Source: Porphyromonas catoniae ATCC 51270 (lineage in GTDB: Bacteria > Bacteroidota > Bacteroidia > Bacteroidales > Porphyromonadaceae). Taken from it: a DNA stretch of 64,000 nucleotides. Location: the NCBI RefSeq assembly GCF_000565015.1, contig NZ_JDFF01000008.1, positions 62,001-126,000 on the forward strand. Direction: 5' to 3'. The notes beneath the pieces are model-generated. The model was not told where the DNA came from. It searched no databases and worked only from the letters and a program-made list of their open reading frames with translations. Shown here piece after piece: positions 28,257 through 37,414 of the stretch (its first letter is position 1; every line of letters starts with the position of its first letter). Both the position numbers and the translations under genes were made by a program.

Positions 28257-29507
28257 TTACTTGTCGCCCTGTTTCTCTTCGGTAGGCGTCCCTTCAGCCT
28301 TAGTCTCCTCTCTTCGGGTGCGTGGGCTACGGAACTGTCGTACCTGTGGGCGACCCTCCGTACGCTCTGTGGGTGCAGCGTCTCTACGTCTCGGCTCTCC
28401 TCTTCGTGTACGATCTCCACTTCTCTTCCCTCGTCGTCCGTTGTCGAAGCGAGTCAGGCTGTTGCCTGCGAGGATGTCGCGTGAGTCTGCGCTGTCGTGT
28501 CCGTCCTTGGTGACCTCTAGTTGCTCCGGGCGTTCTCCCTTCTTGTTTTGTGCGATGACCTCAAAGGCCCGCTCTGCCGAGATGGTTACTAGGTGCACCG
28601 GAGCATTGCGTACGGTGCTGTAAGTAATCTGTCGCTGGAAGTGGTCGGTCTTGAAGTGGTAGTAGCTCCCAGACTGTGTCTCAAGTACTACCTCGCGGTC
28701 GGGGAGGCTTCGTTGGGCTTCTGCGTAAGCGTTTACCTCGAAGTTCATACAGCACTTGATTTTACCGCACATGCCTGTGAGCTTCTGAGGGTTCATCGTT
28801 ACATCTTGTACTCGGGCTGCGCTGGTGCTCACAGAGGAGAAGTTCGTCATCCAGCGGGAGCAACAAAGCTCCTGCCCACAAGGGCCAATCCCGCCTATAC
28901 GTCCCGCCTCCTGTCGTGCGCCAATCTGCTTCATCTCGATGCGTACATGGAAGGTGTCGGCGAGTACACGGATGAGCTGTCGGAAGTCTACACGTCCGTC
29001 TGCGATGTAGTAGAAAATAGCTTTGTTACCATCTCCCTGATACTCCACATCCCCGATCTTCATGTCTAGACCGAGGTTTGCGGCTATCTGCCGAGCTTGT
29101 ATCATGGTTGGCTCTTCGCGCTTCTTAGCTTCCTCCCAGCGCTCTAGATCGCTAGGCTTGGCGACACGATATACGTGCATCCACTCGCCTTTATCGGGGT
29201 GGTAGCGATGGCTCTTCATGGCCAGCTCTGCCATCTTCCCTGTTAGGGTTACCTCCCCTATGTCGTGACCTATGACGGAGCCTACAGCGACAATGTCTCC
29301 CTTGTATAGGTCAATCTTTTCGCTGTTTATATAGTATCCCTTGCGGGTATTCTTGAATTGCACTTCGACGAGATCTGAGCTCTGTAAGGACTCTGGTATG
29401 TCGCTCAGCCAATCGTAGGTACTCATAGGGTTCCTACTACAGCCTTCGCAACCACCGGGAGTCATAGCACAGCAGCCCATGTTCGCCGTTGTGGTCTTGT
29501 AGTCCAT
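28257..29507 (-). CDS. ricT: RicT/PSP1 domain protein
   Basis: 416 residues. The PSP1 C-terminal domain lies roughly at 40-310, with many conserved cysteines: MGCCAMTPGGCEGC at the start, IGPCGQELCCSRW and LTGMCGKIKCCMNFE. In Bacillus the homologue RicT is a subunit of an iron-sulfur complex affecting RNA processing; that role is inferred here. The tail after about 340 is a long disordered basic region rich in Arg, Gly and Pro (GRRGKRSGDRTRRGEPRRRD), which could bind RNA. It is co-oriented with gldH, 16 bp away. A -7 box lies at 29679-29686. Confidence 0.88.
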   Translation of the reverse strand: MDYKTTTANMGCCAMTPGGCEGCSRNPMSTYDWLSDIPESLQSSDLVEVQFKNTRKGYYINSEKIDLYKGDIVAVGSVIGHDIGEVTLTGKMAELAMKSHRYHPDKGEWMHVYRVAKPSDLERWEEAKKREEPTMIQARQIAANLGLDMKIGDVEYQGDGNKAIFYYIADGRVDFRQLIRVLADTFHVRIEMKQIGARQEAGRIGGIGPCGQELCCSRWMTNFSSVSTSAARVQDVTMNPQKLTGMCGKIKCCMNFEVNAYAEAQRSLPDREVVLETQSGSYYHFKTDHFQRQITYSTVRNAPVHLVTISAERAFEVIAQNKKGERPEQLEVTKDGHDSADSRDILAGNSLTRFDNGRRGKRSGDRTRRGEPRRRDAAPTERTEGRPQVRQFRSPRTRREETKAEGTPTEEKQGDK

Positions 29508-29678
29508 TGGATGTCTCGTTGTGGTGGTGAGGGAACGCTATCCACTCACCTATATATTATATCGGTATGGAGAAGGGCGTTTTATCTAAGCCTCTTGCTT
29601 CATTTACCTACGGAGAAACACGATGTGTCGTGTGCTTGGCTCGCACTGCTCTGAGGCGACAAGGCACACGAAACCACA

Positions 29679-29686
29679 CAAAGGTA
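29679..29686 (-). promoter_or_regulatory. -7 box for ricT-gldH
   Basis: CAAAGGTA reads TACCTTTG on the minus strand, the same box as at the tRNA promoter. It gives a leader of about 165 nt. No clear -33 element. Confidence 0.45.
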
Positions 29687-29922
29687 CTGAATTTTATGCC
29701 CATAAGCATTCTCTACCTCCACCCGTTGGCTCTCCTCTTTTGCCTCTGCTCCTGATTGGACGTTTACTTGGGTTATTGTCTAGACGGCTTGGTGTATCTC
29801 GTTACCCTATTTGCTCTGTGTCATGAGTTTGAGTGAATTGACCTTGGGGGAAGAAGCTCGGGGGAAGAAAGATATGCCGTCCACAAAAGCCCTAAATAGG
29901 GGGCTTTGTGAGAGGGGGTAAT

Positions 29923-30030
29923 GAGTTACCATAACTCTCTGTGACGAGTTATGGTAAGTCGTTGTGAAGAGTTGTGGTAAGTCGTTTGAGCGAGTTATGG
30001 TAAGTCGTAGAGGCGAGTTGTGGTAACTCA
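29923..30030. repeat. Palindrome array 2, five units
   Basis: Units start at 29923, 29946, 29969, 29992 and 30015, exactly 23 bp apart: GAGTTACCATAACTCT, GAGTTATGGTAAGTCG, GAGTTGTGGTAAGTCG, GAGTTATGGTAAGTCG and GAGTTGTGGTAACTCA. The first unit has loop CCA, the others TGG. It lies between divergent ricT and rpsH. The flank GCCCTAAATAGGG, then GGGGGTAATGAGTT, resembles array 1. A lone degenerate unit lies at 30289-30304. Confidence 0.9.
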
Positions 30031-30457
30031 TAGAGGTGCGCTGGGGTGGTTTTGTATTTCACTTGTTTTCAGTGTGTTATTGCCTTGTGTGATATGTGGC
30101 TCCTTCTGATCCGTGTAGTCTGATTTTTTTTCTCCTGTATGTAGCGGATTTTTCTCTTTGGTGTGAGGGGGTGAAAAACTTTCTTGGTTTTGCGGATGAC
30201 GTGTGGAGCTCGTGGGTTGAGGGTGTGTGGTGTATGTGGGGAGGTGGTGTATGCGAAATGAGTGTGCTATATAATAATGTATCAAGGTGAGTTGTGGTAA
30301 CTTGATTGGTGTGTCGAGTTAAGGAGTTGGTGTATAGGTATTTGTGTCTGAATTTGTGGTGTATAGTGGGGCAGGGATAAGGGGTGGGATAGAGGATGGG
30401 GGAGAGGTGGGATAAAAGGGTTCGTGGAGTTGATACGATATGCGTGTGGCTGTGATA

Positions 30458-30489
30458 GTTGCAGGTTTGAAAAATAGTTCGTAAATTTG
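30458..30489 (+). promoter_or_regulatory. Promoter of the rpsH-rplQ operon
   Basis: GTTG at 30458-30461, 20 bp, then TAAATTTG at 30482-30489, which fits TAnnTTTG. It gives a leader of about 110 nt before rpsH. A strong own promoter directly before rpsH agrees with rpsH being the first gene of this operon here. Confidence 0.65.
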
Positions 30490-30606
30490 CGTGCTTTTTG
30501 TGCGGACAACTATGCCGTAAGGTGCTGTGTCTCACATCAAGGAGCAACAAAGAAGTATGTTTAAATATTGTCTGGGTCGTCCAGATCAATTTAATTCTCA
30601 ACATTA

Positions 30607-31002
30607 ATGACAGATCCTATTGCAGATTATCTGACGCGCCTGCGTAATGCAGTGAAGGCTGGCCACAGAGTGGTCGAGATCCCAGCGTCGAATCTAAAGA
30701 AAGAGATCACGAAGATCCTCTTCGACAAGGGGTACATCCTCAACTTTAAGTTCGTCGAAGATGGTCCTCAGGGTACAATCAAGGTCGCGCTGAAGTATGA
30801 CCGTACGGGACGTGTGAACGCCCTCAAGGCTCTTAAGCGTGTCTCTCGCCCAGGTCTTCGTAAGTATGTGGGCTATCGTGAGATGCCCCGCGTACTCAAC
30901 GGTCTCGGTATCGCTATCCTCTCTACTTCACGAGGTGTTATGACCGATAAGGAGGCTTCGCAGCTCAAGGTGGGTGGCGAAGTGCTATGTTACATCTACT
31001 AA
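30607..31002 (+). CDS. rpsH: Small ribosomal subunit protein uS8
   Basis: 131 residues, MTDPIADYLTRLRNAVKAGHRVVEIPASNLKKEI at the start and ILSTSRGVMTDKEA near the end, both uS8 signatures. uS8 binds the central domain of 16S rRNA and in many bacteria represses the spc operon. It is the first gene of this operon; the usual upstream neighbour rpsN is absent. Confidence 0.97.
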   Translation: MTDPIADYLTRLRNAVKAGHRVVEIPASNLKKEITKILFDKGYILNFKFVEDGPQGTIKVALKYDRTGRVNALKALKRVSRPGLRKYVGYREMPRVLNGLGIAILSTSRGVMTDKEASQLKVGGEVLCYIY

Positions 31003-31020
31003 AAGAAGGAGGTATATACT

Positions 31021-31572
31021 ATGTCAAGAATAGGAAAGCTTCCCGTAAGCATCCCAGCAGGCGTCACCGTCTCCGTTAAGGATCAGGTCGTCACAGTCAA
31101 AGGCTCCAAGGGTGAGCTAACACAGGCTTTCGATGCTCGCATCGCTGTAGCCGTAGAGGGTGATCACGTCGTAGTAAGCCGTAGCAGTGACGAGCGTCAA
31201 GATCGCTCGCTCCACGGGCTCTATCGTGCGCTTATCCATAATATGATCGTAGGTGTATCCGAGGGCTTCACCAAGACTCTTGAGCTCGTGGGTGTCGGTT
31301 ATCGTGCATCCAATCAGGGTCAGCTGCTTGAGCTGAGCCTCGGCTTCACACACAACATCTATCTTCAGCTCCCCAAGGAGATCCAGGTAGAGACGAAGAC
31401 AGAGCGTAACAAGAACCCTCTGATCATCCTCACCAGTGCTGATAAGCAGCTCCTCGGTCAGGTGTGCTCGAAGATTCGCTCCTTCCGTATGCCAGAGCCT
31501 TACAAGGGTAAGGGTATTCGCTTCGAAGGAGAAGTCGTCCGTCGTAAGTCTGGTAAGAGCGCAGGTAAGTAA
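31021..31572 (+). CDS. rplF: Large ribosomal subunit protein uL6
   Basis: 183 residues with the two related uL6 domains. It opens MSRIGKLPVSIPAGVTV and ends PEPYKGKGIRFEGEVVRRKSGKSAGK, the family signature. It binds 23S rRNA near the factor-binding site. It starts 18 bp after rpsH. Confidence 0.97.
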   Translation: MSRIGKLPVSIPAGVTVSVKDQVVTVKGSKGELTQAFDARIAVAVEGDHVVVSRSSDERQDRSLHGLYRALIHNMIVGVSEGFTKTLELVGVGYRASNQGQLLELSLGFTHNIYLQLPKEIQVETKTERNKNPLIILTSADKQLLGQVCSKIRSFRMPEPYKGKGIRFEGEVVRRKSGKSAGK

Positions 31573-31598
31573 CCGCTTAAAACACGTATAAAGCAATC

Positions 31599-31943
31599 AT
31601 GCCAAACAAAGAAATAAGAAGACAGAAGATCAAGACGCGTGTACGTGCCAAGATCAGCGGTACGGCAGAGCGCCCACGCCTGACTGTATTCCGAAGCAAT
31701 AAGCAAATCTACGCACAGGTGATTGATGACGTAGCAGGCGTTACGCTAGCTAGTGCCTCCTCCCTCAAGCTCAACGCAGAGGGGACAAAGAAGGAAATCG
31801 CCGCTCTCGTAGGGACTGAGGTCGCAAAGGCTGCACAAGCCGCTGGCGTCTCGACAGTAGTATTCGACCGTAACGGCTATCTCTATCACGGCCGCGTGAA
31901 GGAGCTGGCTGATGCAGCTCGTGCCGCAGGTCTCAACTTTTAA
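31599..31943 (+). CDS. rplR: Large ribosomal subunit protein uL18
   Basis: 114 residues; [27 protein letters not shown] and [26 protein letters not shown] are the uL18 signatures. It binds 5S rRNA in the central protuberance. Confidence 0.97.
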   Translation: MPNKEIRRQKIKTRVRAKISGTAERPRLTVFRSNKQIYAQVIDDVAGVTLASASSLKLNAEGTKKEIAALVGTEVAKAAQAAGVSTVVFDRNGYLYHGRVKELADAARAAGLNF

Positions 31944-31955
31944 TCTTGTATCGCA

Positions 31956-32480
31956 ATGTCAGATAATCGCTCCAAGTCAGCTAGAGAGTTTGAGGGTAAG
32001 GATAAGCTCGTTGAACGTCTCGTAGCTATCAATCGTGTCACTAAGGTGACAAAGGGTGGTCGTACATTCACCTTCGCTGCTATCGTCGTCGTCGGAGACG
32101 AAAATGGACGTATCGGCTGGGGTCTTGGTAAGGCTGGTGAAGTATCAGCTGCTATCACCAAGGGTACAGAAGCTGCAAAGAAGAACCTAATCACAATTCC
32201 TGTCCATAAGGGTACCATCCCTCACGAACAGACCGCTCGTTTCGGTGGCGCTCGTGTCTTCCTCAAGCCTGCATCTGCTGGTACCGGGGTGAAGGCTGGG
32301 GGTGCTATGCGTGCCGTGCTAGAGAGCGTAGGCGTGCATGACGTGCTCGCTAAGAGCAAGGGTTCCTCTAACCCACACAACCTCGTCAAGGCTACCATCG
32401 CTGCTCTCGCAGAGATGCGCTCACCTCTCATGGTGGCTCGTAACCGTGGCGTGTCTGTCGAAAAGGTCTTCAAGGGTTAG
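31956..32480 (+). CDS. rpsE: Small ribosomal subunit protein uS5
   Basis: 174 residues. The double-stranded RNA-binding part has [20 protein letters not shown] and the uS5 C-terminal domain has [20 protein letters not shown]. It contributes to decoding accuracy at the mRNA entry side. Confidence 0.97.
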   Translation: MSDNRSKSAREFEGKDKLVERLVAINRVTKVTKGGRTFTFAAIVVVGDENGRIGWGLGKAGEVSAAITKGTEAAKKNLITIPVHKGTIPHEQTARFGGARVFLKPASAGTGVKAGGAMRAVLESVGVHDVLAKSKGSSNPHNLVKATIAALAEMRSPLMVARNRGVSVEKVFKG

Positions 32481-32518
32481 TCTAGCATCATATATTAGGT
32501 AAAGAATCGGAAGTACAA

Positions 32519-32695
32519 ATGGCACAGATAAAGATCCAGCAAGTACGCAGTCAGATCAAATGCCCTAAGGTGCAGAAGCTAACGCTACAAGCCCTAGGCC
32601 TGAAGAAGCTAAATCAGATCGTCGAGCATAACGACACACCCCAGATCCGTGGGATGATCAATGCCGTTAAGCACCTTGTACGCATCGTAGAGTAA
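32519..32695 (+). CDS. rpmD: Large ribosomal subunit protein uL30
   Basis: 58 residues read directly from the sequence: MAQIKIQQVRSQIKCPKVQ at the start, then LQALGLKKLNQIVEHNDTP and the end VKHLVRIVE. These are typical of uL30. It lies in its usual place between rpsE and rplO, with a 38-bp gap before and 31 bp after. Confidence 0.95.
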   Translation: MAQIKIQQVRSQIKCPKVQKLTLQALGLKKLNQIVEHNDTPQIRGMINAVKHLVRIVE

Positions 32696-32726
32696 ATATA
32701 ACCCTACACAAACGAAAGACAGAGAA

Positions 32727-33173
32727 ATGGATTTATCAAGTTTGAAGCCCGCAGCGGGCTCAGTCAAGACGCGTAAGCGCATCGGTCGTGGTCCTGGTTC
32801 CGGTCTCGGGGGTACTTCTACGCGTGGTCACAAGGGGGCTAAGAGCCGCTCTGGTTACTCCAAGAAGATCGGCTTCGAAGGAGGTCAGATGCCTATCCAG
32901 CGTCGCCTACCGAAGTTCGGTTTTAAGAATATCAATCGAGTAGAATATGCTCCAGTAAACCTCTCTACGCTCCAGACGCTAGCAGAGGCTAAGAGCCTAA
33001 GCCGTATCACCAAGGCAGACCTCATCGAGGCCGGTCTCATCGGTAAGAATGATCTCGTTAAGATCCTCGGCAATGGGACGCTTAGCCTGAAGCTCGAAGT
33101 GGAAGCTAACGCTTTCTCTAAGTCGGCTGAAGCAGCTATCATCGCTCAGGGGGGTAGTGCTGTAAAACTCTAG
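32727..33173 (+). CDS. rplO: Large ribosomal subunit protein uL15
   Basis: 148 residues with the basic Gly-rich N-terminus RKRIGRGPGSGLGGTSTRGHKG and GFEGGQMPIQRRLPKFGF, both uL15 signatures. It binds 23S rRNA and is needed for late large-subunit assembly. It lies 5 bp before secY. Confidence 0.97.
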   Translation: MDLSSLKPAAGSVKTRKRIGRGPGSGLGGTSTRGHKGAKSRSGYSKKIGFEGGQMPIQRRLPKFGFKNINRVEYAPVNLSTLQTLAEAKSLSRITKADLIEAGLIGKNDLVKILGNGTLSLKLEVEANAFSKSAEAAIIAQGGSAVKL

Positions 33174-33178
33174 TAGCT

Positions 33179-34519
33179 ATGCGCTTTATAGAGACACTGA
33201 AAAACATTTGGAAGGTTGAGGAGCTGCGTCAGCGCATCCTCACCACCTTGTTTTTCGTACTTATCTATCGCCTAGGCTCGTTCATCGTCATCCCTGGGAT
33301 TGACCCAACGCAGTTGGACTCTCTCCACAAGCAGACGAGTGAGGGTCTTATGGCTCTTCTAGATATGTTCTCTGGGGGGGCGTTCTCTAACGCCTCGATC
33401 TTTGCCATGGGGATCATGCCTTATATCTCCGCCTCCATCGTGATGCAGCTGGCTGCTATCGCTGTGCCTTCTATCCAGAAGCTACAGCAGGAGGGTGAGA
33501 GCGGACGACGTAAGATCGATCAATGGACACGTTACCTAACGGTCGTGCTACTCCTCGTGCAAGGCTCTGCCTATCTGGTGAACCTCAACCGACAGCTCGC
33601 TCAGGTAGGGGGATCTCTACCCTCGGGTCTTTGGTTCGACATCTACGCCATTATCGTGATGGCTGCTGGTAGTATGTTTGTCCTTTGGCTCGGCGAACGT
33701 ATCACAGACAAGGGGCTGGGTAATGGTGTTTCCTTGATCATTATGATCGGGATCATTGCTCGTCTCCCAGTGGCTCTTACTGCTGAGTGGGGAGCTCGTA
33801 CTGCCGTAGGTGCAGGGGGGCTCGTATGGCTTCTCTTTGAGCTTGTCTTCCTGCTACTTGTGATGGCTGGTGCTATTCTGCTTGTGCAGGGTACGCGTCG
33901 TGTCCCCGTGCAGTATGCTAAGCGTGTCGTCGGAAATAAGCAGTATGGTGGTGCTCGTCAGTATATACCTCTCAAGGTGAACGCTGCTAACGTGATGCCA
34001 ATCATCTTCGCACAGACAATCATGATGGTACCTATCTCAATCCTATCATGGATGCAGGGAGATAAGCCCAGTGCTTTCATCCAAGCATTTTCTGATAATA
34101 CGGGTATCTGGTACAACCTCGTCTTTGCGATTCTCATCCTGCTCTTCACCTACTTCTACACCGCTATTACGATTAACCCAACGCAGATGGCTAACGACCT
34201 GAAGCGAAACAATGGGTTCATCCCTGGTGTAAAGCCTGGTAAGGCAACGAAGGACTACCTTGATACAATCATGGATAGAATTACCCTGCCTGGGGCATTC
34301 TTCCTGGCGATCGTGGCCATCATGCCTGCCTTCGCTCGTATCATTGGTATCTCTGGGGAGTTTGCTCAGTTCTTCGGTGGGACGTCTCTCTTGATCCTTG
34401 TTGGGGTGGTACTTGATACCCTACAGCAGATCGAAAGCCACCTACTCATGCGCCATTACGATGGCCTGCTGAAGAGTGGTCGGATTAAGGGGCGTACAGG
34501 CTCTGTAGCTGCCTACTAA
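33179..34519 (+). CDS. secY: Protein translocase subunit SecY
   Basis: 446-residue channel subunit of the Sec translocase in the inner membrane, with ten hydrophobic helices. Conserved pieces are YRLGSFIVIPGID (helix 1), GIMPYISASIVMQL with the plug region before it, GSMFVLWLGERITDKGLGNGVSLII, and NNGFIPGVKPGKATKDYLD in the cytoplasmic loop that contacts ribosome and SecA. It overlaps nothing; map starts 1 bp after its stop. Confidence 0.98.
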   Translation: MRFIETLKNIWKVEELRQRILTTLFFVLIYRLGSFIVIPGIDPTQLDSLHKQTSEGLMALLDMFSGGAFSNASIFAMGIMPYISASIVMQLAAIAVPSIQKLQQEGESGRRKIDQWTRYLTVVLLLVQGSAYLVNLNRQLAQVGGSLPSGLWFDIYAIIVMAAGSMFVLWLGERITDKGLGNGVSLIIMIGIIARLPVALTAEWGARTAVGAGGLVWLLFELVFLLLVMAGAILLVQGTRRVPVQYAKRVVGNKQYGGARQYIPLKVNAANVMPIIFAQTIMMVPISILSWMQGDKPSAFIQAFSDNTGIWYNLVFAILILLFTYFYTAITINPTQMANDLKRNNGFIPGVKPGKATKDYLDTIMDRITLPGAFFLAIVAIMPAFARIIGISGEFAQFFGGTSLLILVGVVLDTLQQIESHLLMRHYDGLLKSGRIKGRTGSVAAY

Positions 34520-34520
34520 G

Positions 34521-35309
34521 ATGATTTATCTGAAGACAGACGAAGAGATCGAACTCATGCGTGCGGCCAACCTGTTGGTTGGGCGTACTCTGGCTGAAGT
34601 AGCTAAAATCATTGCTCCAGGTGTCTCCACACTGCAGCTGGATAAGCGTGCGGAGGAGTTCATTAGAGATAATGGAGCTACACCAGCTTTCCTAGGCTAT
34701 AATGGTTTCCCTGGTAGCCTATGCACCTCTGTAAATGATCATGTGGTGCATGGCATCCCTTCCTCGAAGGTCGTACTATGTGACGGAGATATTGTTTCCG
34801 TAGACTGTGGTACCAAGCTCGCAGGCTTTACTGGAGACTCGGCTTACACGTTTGCTGTAGGTGAGGTTGCTCCAGAGGTGCTCGCCCTTCTTCGTACGAC
34901 GAAGGAGTCGCTTTATACAGGTATAGAGCAAGCGATGGCAGGCAAACGTGTTGGTGATATTAGCTTCGCTGTGCAACAGTACTGCGAGGCACGAGGTTAC
35001 CATATCGTTCGTGAGCTAGAGGGACATGGGATAGGTAAGGAGATGCATGAGGAGCCTGGCGTACCAAACTATGGGCGTCGTGGTACAGGTGCCGAGCTAC
35101 GCTCTGGTATGTGTATCTGCATCGAGCCTATGGTGAATATGGGATCGAAGAACGTCATCTTTGATCGCAACGATGGCTGGACTGTCCGCACAAAGACAGG
35201 TAAGCCCTCGGCTCACTTCGAGCATTGTGTTGCGATCCGTGACGGGAAGGCCGATATTCTTTCTTCGTTTGACTTCATTAAGGAGGTCTTAGTGGATAGA
35301 GAGTTTTAA
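34521..35309 (+). CDS. map: Methionine aminopeptidase, type I
   Basis: 262 residues. It removes the initiator Met from nascent proteins. Five metal ligands can be read in order: VDCGTKLAGFTGDSAYTF (two Asp), EGHGIGKEMHEEP (His), CIEPMVNMG (Glu) and HFEHCVAI (Glu). The VHGIPS element contains the substrate-binding His. There is no N-terminal zinc-finger extension. The place between secY and infA is the usual Bacteroidota arrangement. Confidence 0.97.
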   Translation: MIYLKTDEEIELMRAANLLVGRTLAEVAKIIAPGVSTLQLDKRAEEFIRDNGATPAFLGYNGFPGSLCTSVNDHVVHGIPSSKVVLCDGDIVSVDCGTKLAGFTGDSAYTFAVGEVAPEVLALLRTTKESLYTGIEQAMAGKRVGDISFAVQQYCEARGYHIVRELEGHGIGKEMHEEPGVPNYGRRGTGAELRSGMCICIEPMVNMGSKNVIFDRNDGWTVRTKTGKPSAHFEHCVAIRDGKADILSSFDFIKEVLVDREF

Positions 35310-35326
35310 GTTCGTAACAACGTAAT

Positions 35327-35545
35327 ATGCCGAAACAAGCAGCGATAGAACTCGATGGGGTCATCCTCGAAGCACTCTCGAACGCAATGTTCAAGGTAGA
35401 GCTAGAGAATGGTCACGTCATCACCGCCCACATCTCTGGGAAGATGCGTATGCATTACATCAAGATCCTCCCAGGGGACAAGGTCAAGGTTGAAATGTCA
35501 CCTTATGATCTTACGAAAGGGCGCATATCCTTCAGATATAAATAA
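35327..35545 (+). CDS. infA: Translation initiation factor IF-1
   Basis: 72 residues, an S1/OB-fold protein: [40 protein letters not shown] and the end [15 protein letters not shown]. It binds the ribosomal A site during initiation. Confidence 0.97.
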   Translation: MPKQAAIELDGVILEALSNAMFKVELENGHVITAHISGKMRMHYIKILPGDKVKVEMSPYDLTKGRISFRYK

Positions 35546-35557
35546 CGCTATATAGAT

Positions 35558-35674
35558 ATGAAAGTAAGAGCATCACTCAAGAAGCGCACCGCCGAATGCA
35601 AGATCGTTCGCCGCAAGGGGCGTCTGTACGTAATCAACAAGAAGAACCCCAAGTTCAAGCAACGTCAGGGGTAG
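35558..35674 (+). CDS. rpmJ: Large ribosomal subunit protein bL36
   Basis: 38 residues, [21 protein letters not shown], ending NPKFKQRQG. Only one of the Cys/His zinc ligands of the classic form remains, so this is the zinc-free variant usual in Bacteroidota. It lies 12 bp after infA. Confidence 0.95.
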   Translation: MKVRASLKKRTAECKIVRRKGRLYVINKKNPKFKQRQG

Positions 35675-35710
35675 TCTCATCCATCGGATATATTAACGAA
35701 TAAGATAAGT

Positions 35711-36091
35711 ATGGCTATCAGAATTGTTGGCGTTGACTTGCCACAAAACAAACGAGGAGAAATTGCCTTGACTTACATCTTTGGGATCGGTCGTAGCAGT
35801 GCTGCTAAGATCCTTGATAAGGCGGGAGTCGATCGCAACATCAAGGTTAAGGACTGGAATGATGATCAGGCGGCTGCTATCCGTGAGGTGATTGGCGCTG
35901 AGTATAAGGTGGAAGGTGACCTTCGCTCCGAAGTACAACTAAACATCAAGCGACTGATGGATATTGGTTGCTATCGTGGTGTCCGCCATCGTATCGGTCT
36001 GCCTCTACGTGGTCAGAGCACAAAGAACAATGCTCGTACTCGTAAGGGTAAGAAGAAGACTGTCGCAAATAAGAAAAAAGCTACTAAGTAA
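35711..36091 (+). CDS. rpsM: Small ribosomal subunit protein uS13
   Basis: 126 residues. It starts [27 protein letters not shown] and has the C-terminal signature [27 protein letters not shown]. It sits in the head of the small subunit and contacts the P-site tRNA. Confidence 0.97.
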   Translation: MAIRIVGVDLPQNKRGEIALTYIFGIGRSSAAKILDKAGVDRNIKVKDWNDDQAAAIREVIGAEYKVEGDLRSEVQLNIKRLMDIGCYRGVRHRIGLPLRGQSTKNNARTRKGKKKTVANKKKATK

Positions 36092-36102
36092 TAGAGGTTG
36101 AT

Positions 36103-36489
36103 ATGGCAAAGAAAGTAGTCGCAAAGAAGAAGGTCGTTAAGATCGATGCTGTGGGTCAGGCTCACATCCATTCTTCTTTCAATAACATCATCATCTCTCT
36201 GACCAATAACGACGGTCAGGTTATCAGCTGGTCATCCGCTGGTAAGATGGGCTTCCGCAGCTCGAAGAAGAACACCCCATATGCTGCACAAATGGCTGCA
36301 CAAGACTGTGCTAAGGTCGCCTATGACCTCGGTCTGCGTAAGGTGAAGGTCTTCGTCAAGGGGCCAGGTAACGGACGTGAGTCTGCTATCCGTACCATCC
36401 ATGGTGCAGGTATCGAGGTCACTGAGATCGTGGACGTGACTCCAATGCCACACAATGGCTGCCGTCCTCCTAAGCGTCGTCGTGTCTAA
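36103..36489 (+). CDS. rpsK: Small ribosomal subunit protein uS11
   Basis: 128 residues; [33 protein letters not shown] and the end [15 protein letters not shown] are uS11 signatures. It forms part of the platform near the E site. Confidence 0.97.
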   Translation: MAKKVVAKKKVVKIDAVGQAHIHSSFNNIIISLTNNDGQVISWSSAGKMGFRSSKKNTPYAAQMAAQDCAKVAYDLGLRKVKVFVKGPGNGRESAIRTIHGAGIEVTEIVDVTPMPHNGCRPPKRRRV

Positions 36490-36789
36490 TCACAAGATGT
36501 CGCTTTAGACCACAGAGTAGTTTCATATAGATAGCAGTACAACGCAGAGGCTTCTGCCAGATAGATCTCACTAGGGATTCCAGATGACAGGAGCGTGAAG
36601 CAAGAAGTAAAGAGCAAGGAGACTAGAGCAAAGACGACGAGTGAATAGATCGGCTATACTTTCATATATCTATCCTCTCCTCATAACTGGTCGCGGCTGC
36701 ACTCCGTCTCACCTCACGCCTCTCCTCTTTACCACCCAGCATCACCGACCTCTCTGAGGCTCGCTCGTACTGCCAAACAAAAGAAGACA
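36490..36789 (+). other. 300-nt leader before rpsD
   Basis: An unusually long gap inside an otherwise tight ribosomal-protein operon. The first half is purine-rich, the second pyrimidine-rich (about 36660-36770), which would let the two pair. Short hairpins such as CCTC-TCT-GAGG near 36752 can be drawn. I see no clear -7 box or open frame. It may be an S4-responsive leader for rpsD-rpoA-rplQ, a known kind of control in other bacteria, but no specific motif proves it. Confidence 0.4.
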
Positions 36790-37395
36790 ATGGCAAGATA
36801 TACAGGTCCAAAATCAAAGATCGCCCGTAAGCTCGGTGCACCTATCTTCGGTGCCGATAAGGTTCTCTCAAAGAAGAACTATCCTCCTGGACAGCATGGG
36901 AATAGCCGCCGTCGTAAGACGAGTGAATACGGCATCCAGCTCAAGGAAAAGCAGAAGGCTAAGTACACCTATGGCGTACTCGAGCGTCAGTTCCGTAACC
37001 TTTTCGAGAAGGCTCAGCGCACTAAGGGCGTTACAGGTGAAGTCCTTCTTCAGCTCCTCGAGAGTCGCCTCGACAACGTCGTCTACCGCCTTGGCATCGC
37101 TAAGACCCGAGCAGCTGCACGTCAGCTCGTCTCTCATCGTCATATCACCGTCGATGGTCAGGTAGTGAATATTCCTTCTTACACGCTCAAGCCTGGTCAG
37201 GTCGTAGGTGTACGTGAGAAGGCTAAGAGCTTAGAGGTCATCACCGACTCACTGGCTGGTCGTAGCCACAGCAGCTACAGCTGGCTGGAGTGGAATCAGG
37301 CTTCTCTCTCTGGTAAGTTCCTTAGTGCCCCTGCGCGTGAGGATATCCCTGAGGAGATCAAGGAGCAGCTGATTGTTGAACTTTACTCTAAGTAA
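36790..37395 (+). CDS. rpsD: Small ribosomal subunit protein uS4
   Basis: 201 residues. It opens [21 protein letters not shown], then the S4 RNA-binding module [41 protein letters not shown]. It initiates small-subunit assembly and in many bacteria represses the alpha operon. It lacks the N-terminal Cys zinc knuckle. Confidence 0.97.
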   Translation: MARYTGPKSKIARKLGAPIFGADKVLSKKNYPPGQHGNSRRRKTSEYGIQLKEKQKAKYTYGVLERQFRNLFEKAQRTKGVTGEVLLQLLESRLDNVVYRLGIAKTRAAARQLVSHRHITVDGQVVNIPSYTLKPGQVVGVREKAKSLEVITDSLAGRSHSSYSWLEWNQASLSGKFLSAPAREDIPEEIKEQLIVELYSK

Positions 37396-37414
37396 TAATA
37401 AGTAACTCTCTCAC

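Larger units (their letters stand above)
29508..30457. other. Long divergent intergenic region before rpsH
   Basis: About 1 kb without a supportable gene. It contains a minus-strand -7 box (29679-29686), a small hairpin AAAGCCC/GGGCTTT (29887-29907), palindrome array 2 (29923-30030), a strongly G/T-rich plus strand (about 30031-30460) and one isolated palindrome unit GAGTTGTGGTAACTTG (30289-30304). Minus-strand open frames across 30028-30604 are His/Ser/Thr/Pro-rich by-products of the G/T skew. The proximal spc genes (rpsN, rplE and others) are not here. Confidence 0.6.

Noticed and set aside
28241-28420. N-terminal extension of GldH
   Set aside because: The extension overlaps ricT out of frame and would bury the lipoprotein signal peptide; the ATG at 28240 gives a normal GldH.
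29923-30030. The arrays as serial transcription terminators
   Set aside because: Stems are only 6 bp, there are no T-runs, and arrays lie between divergent genes as well as convergent ones; true terminators with long stems are present elsewhere in the window.
30028-30604. Minus-strand open frames before rpsH as genes
   Set aside because: They lie on the complement of a G/T-rich stretch, are composed of His, Ser, Thr and Pro, and show no family features.
35558-35674. Loss of zinc ligands in bL36 as an anomaly
   Set aside because: The zinc-free form is the normal one in Bacteroidota.
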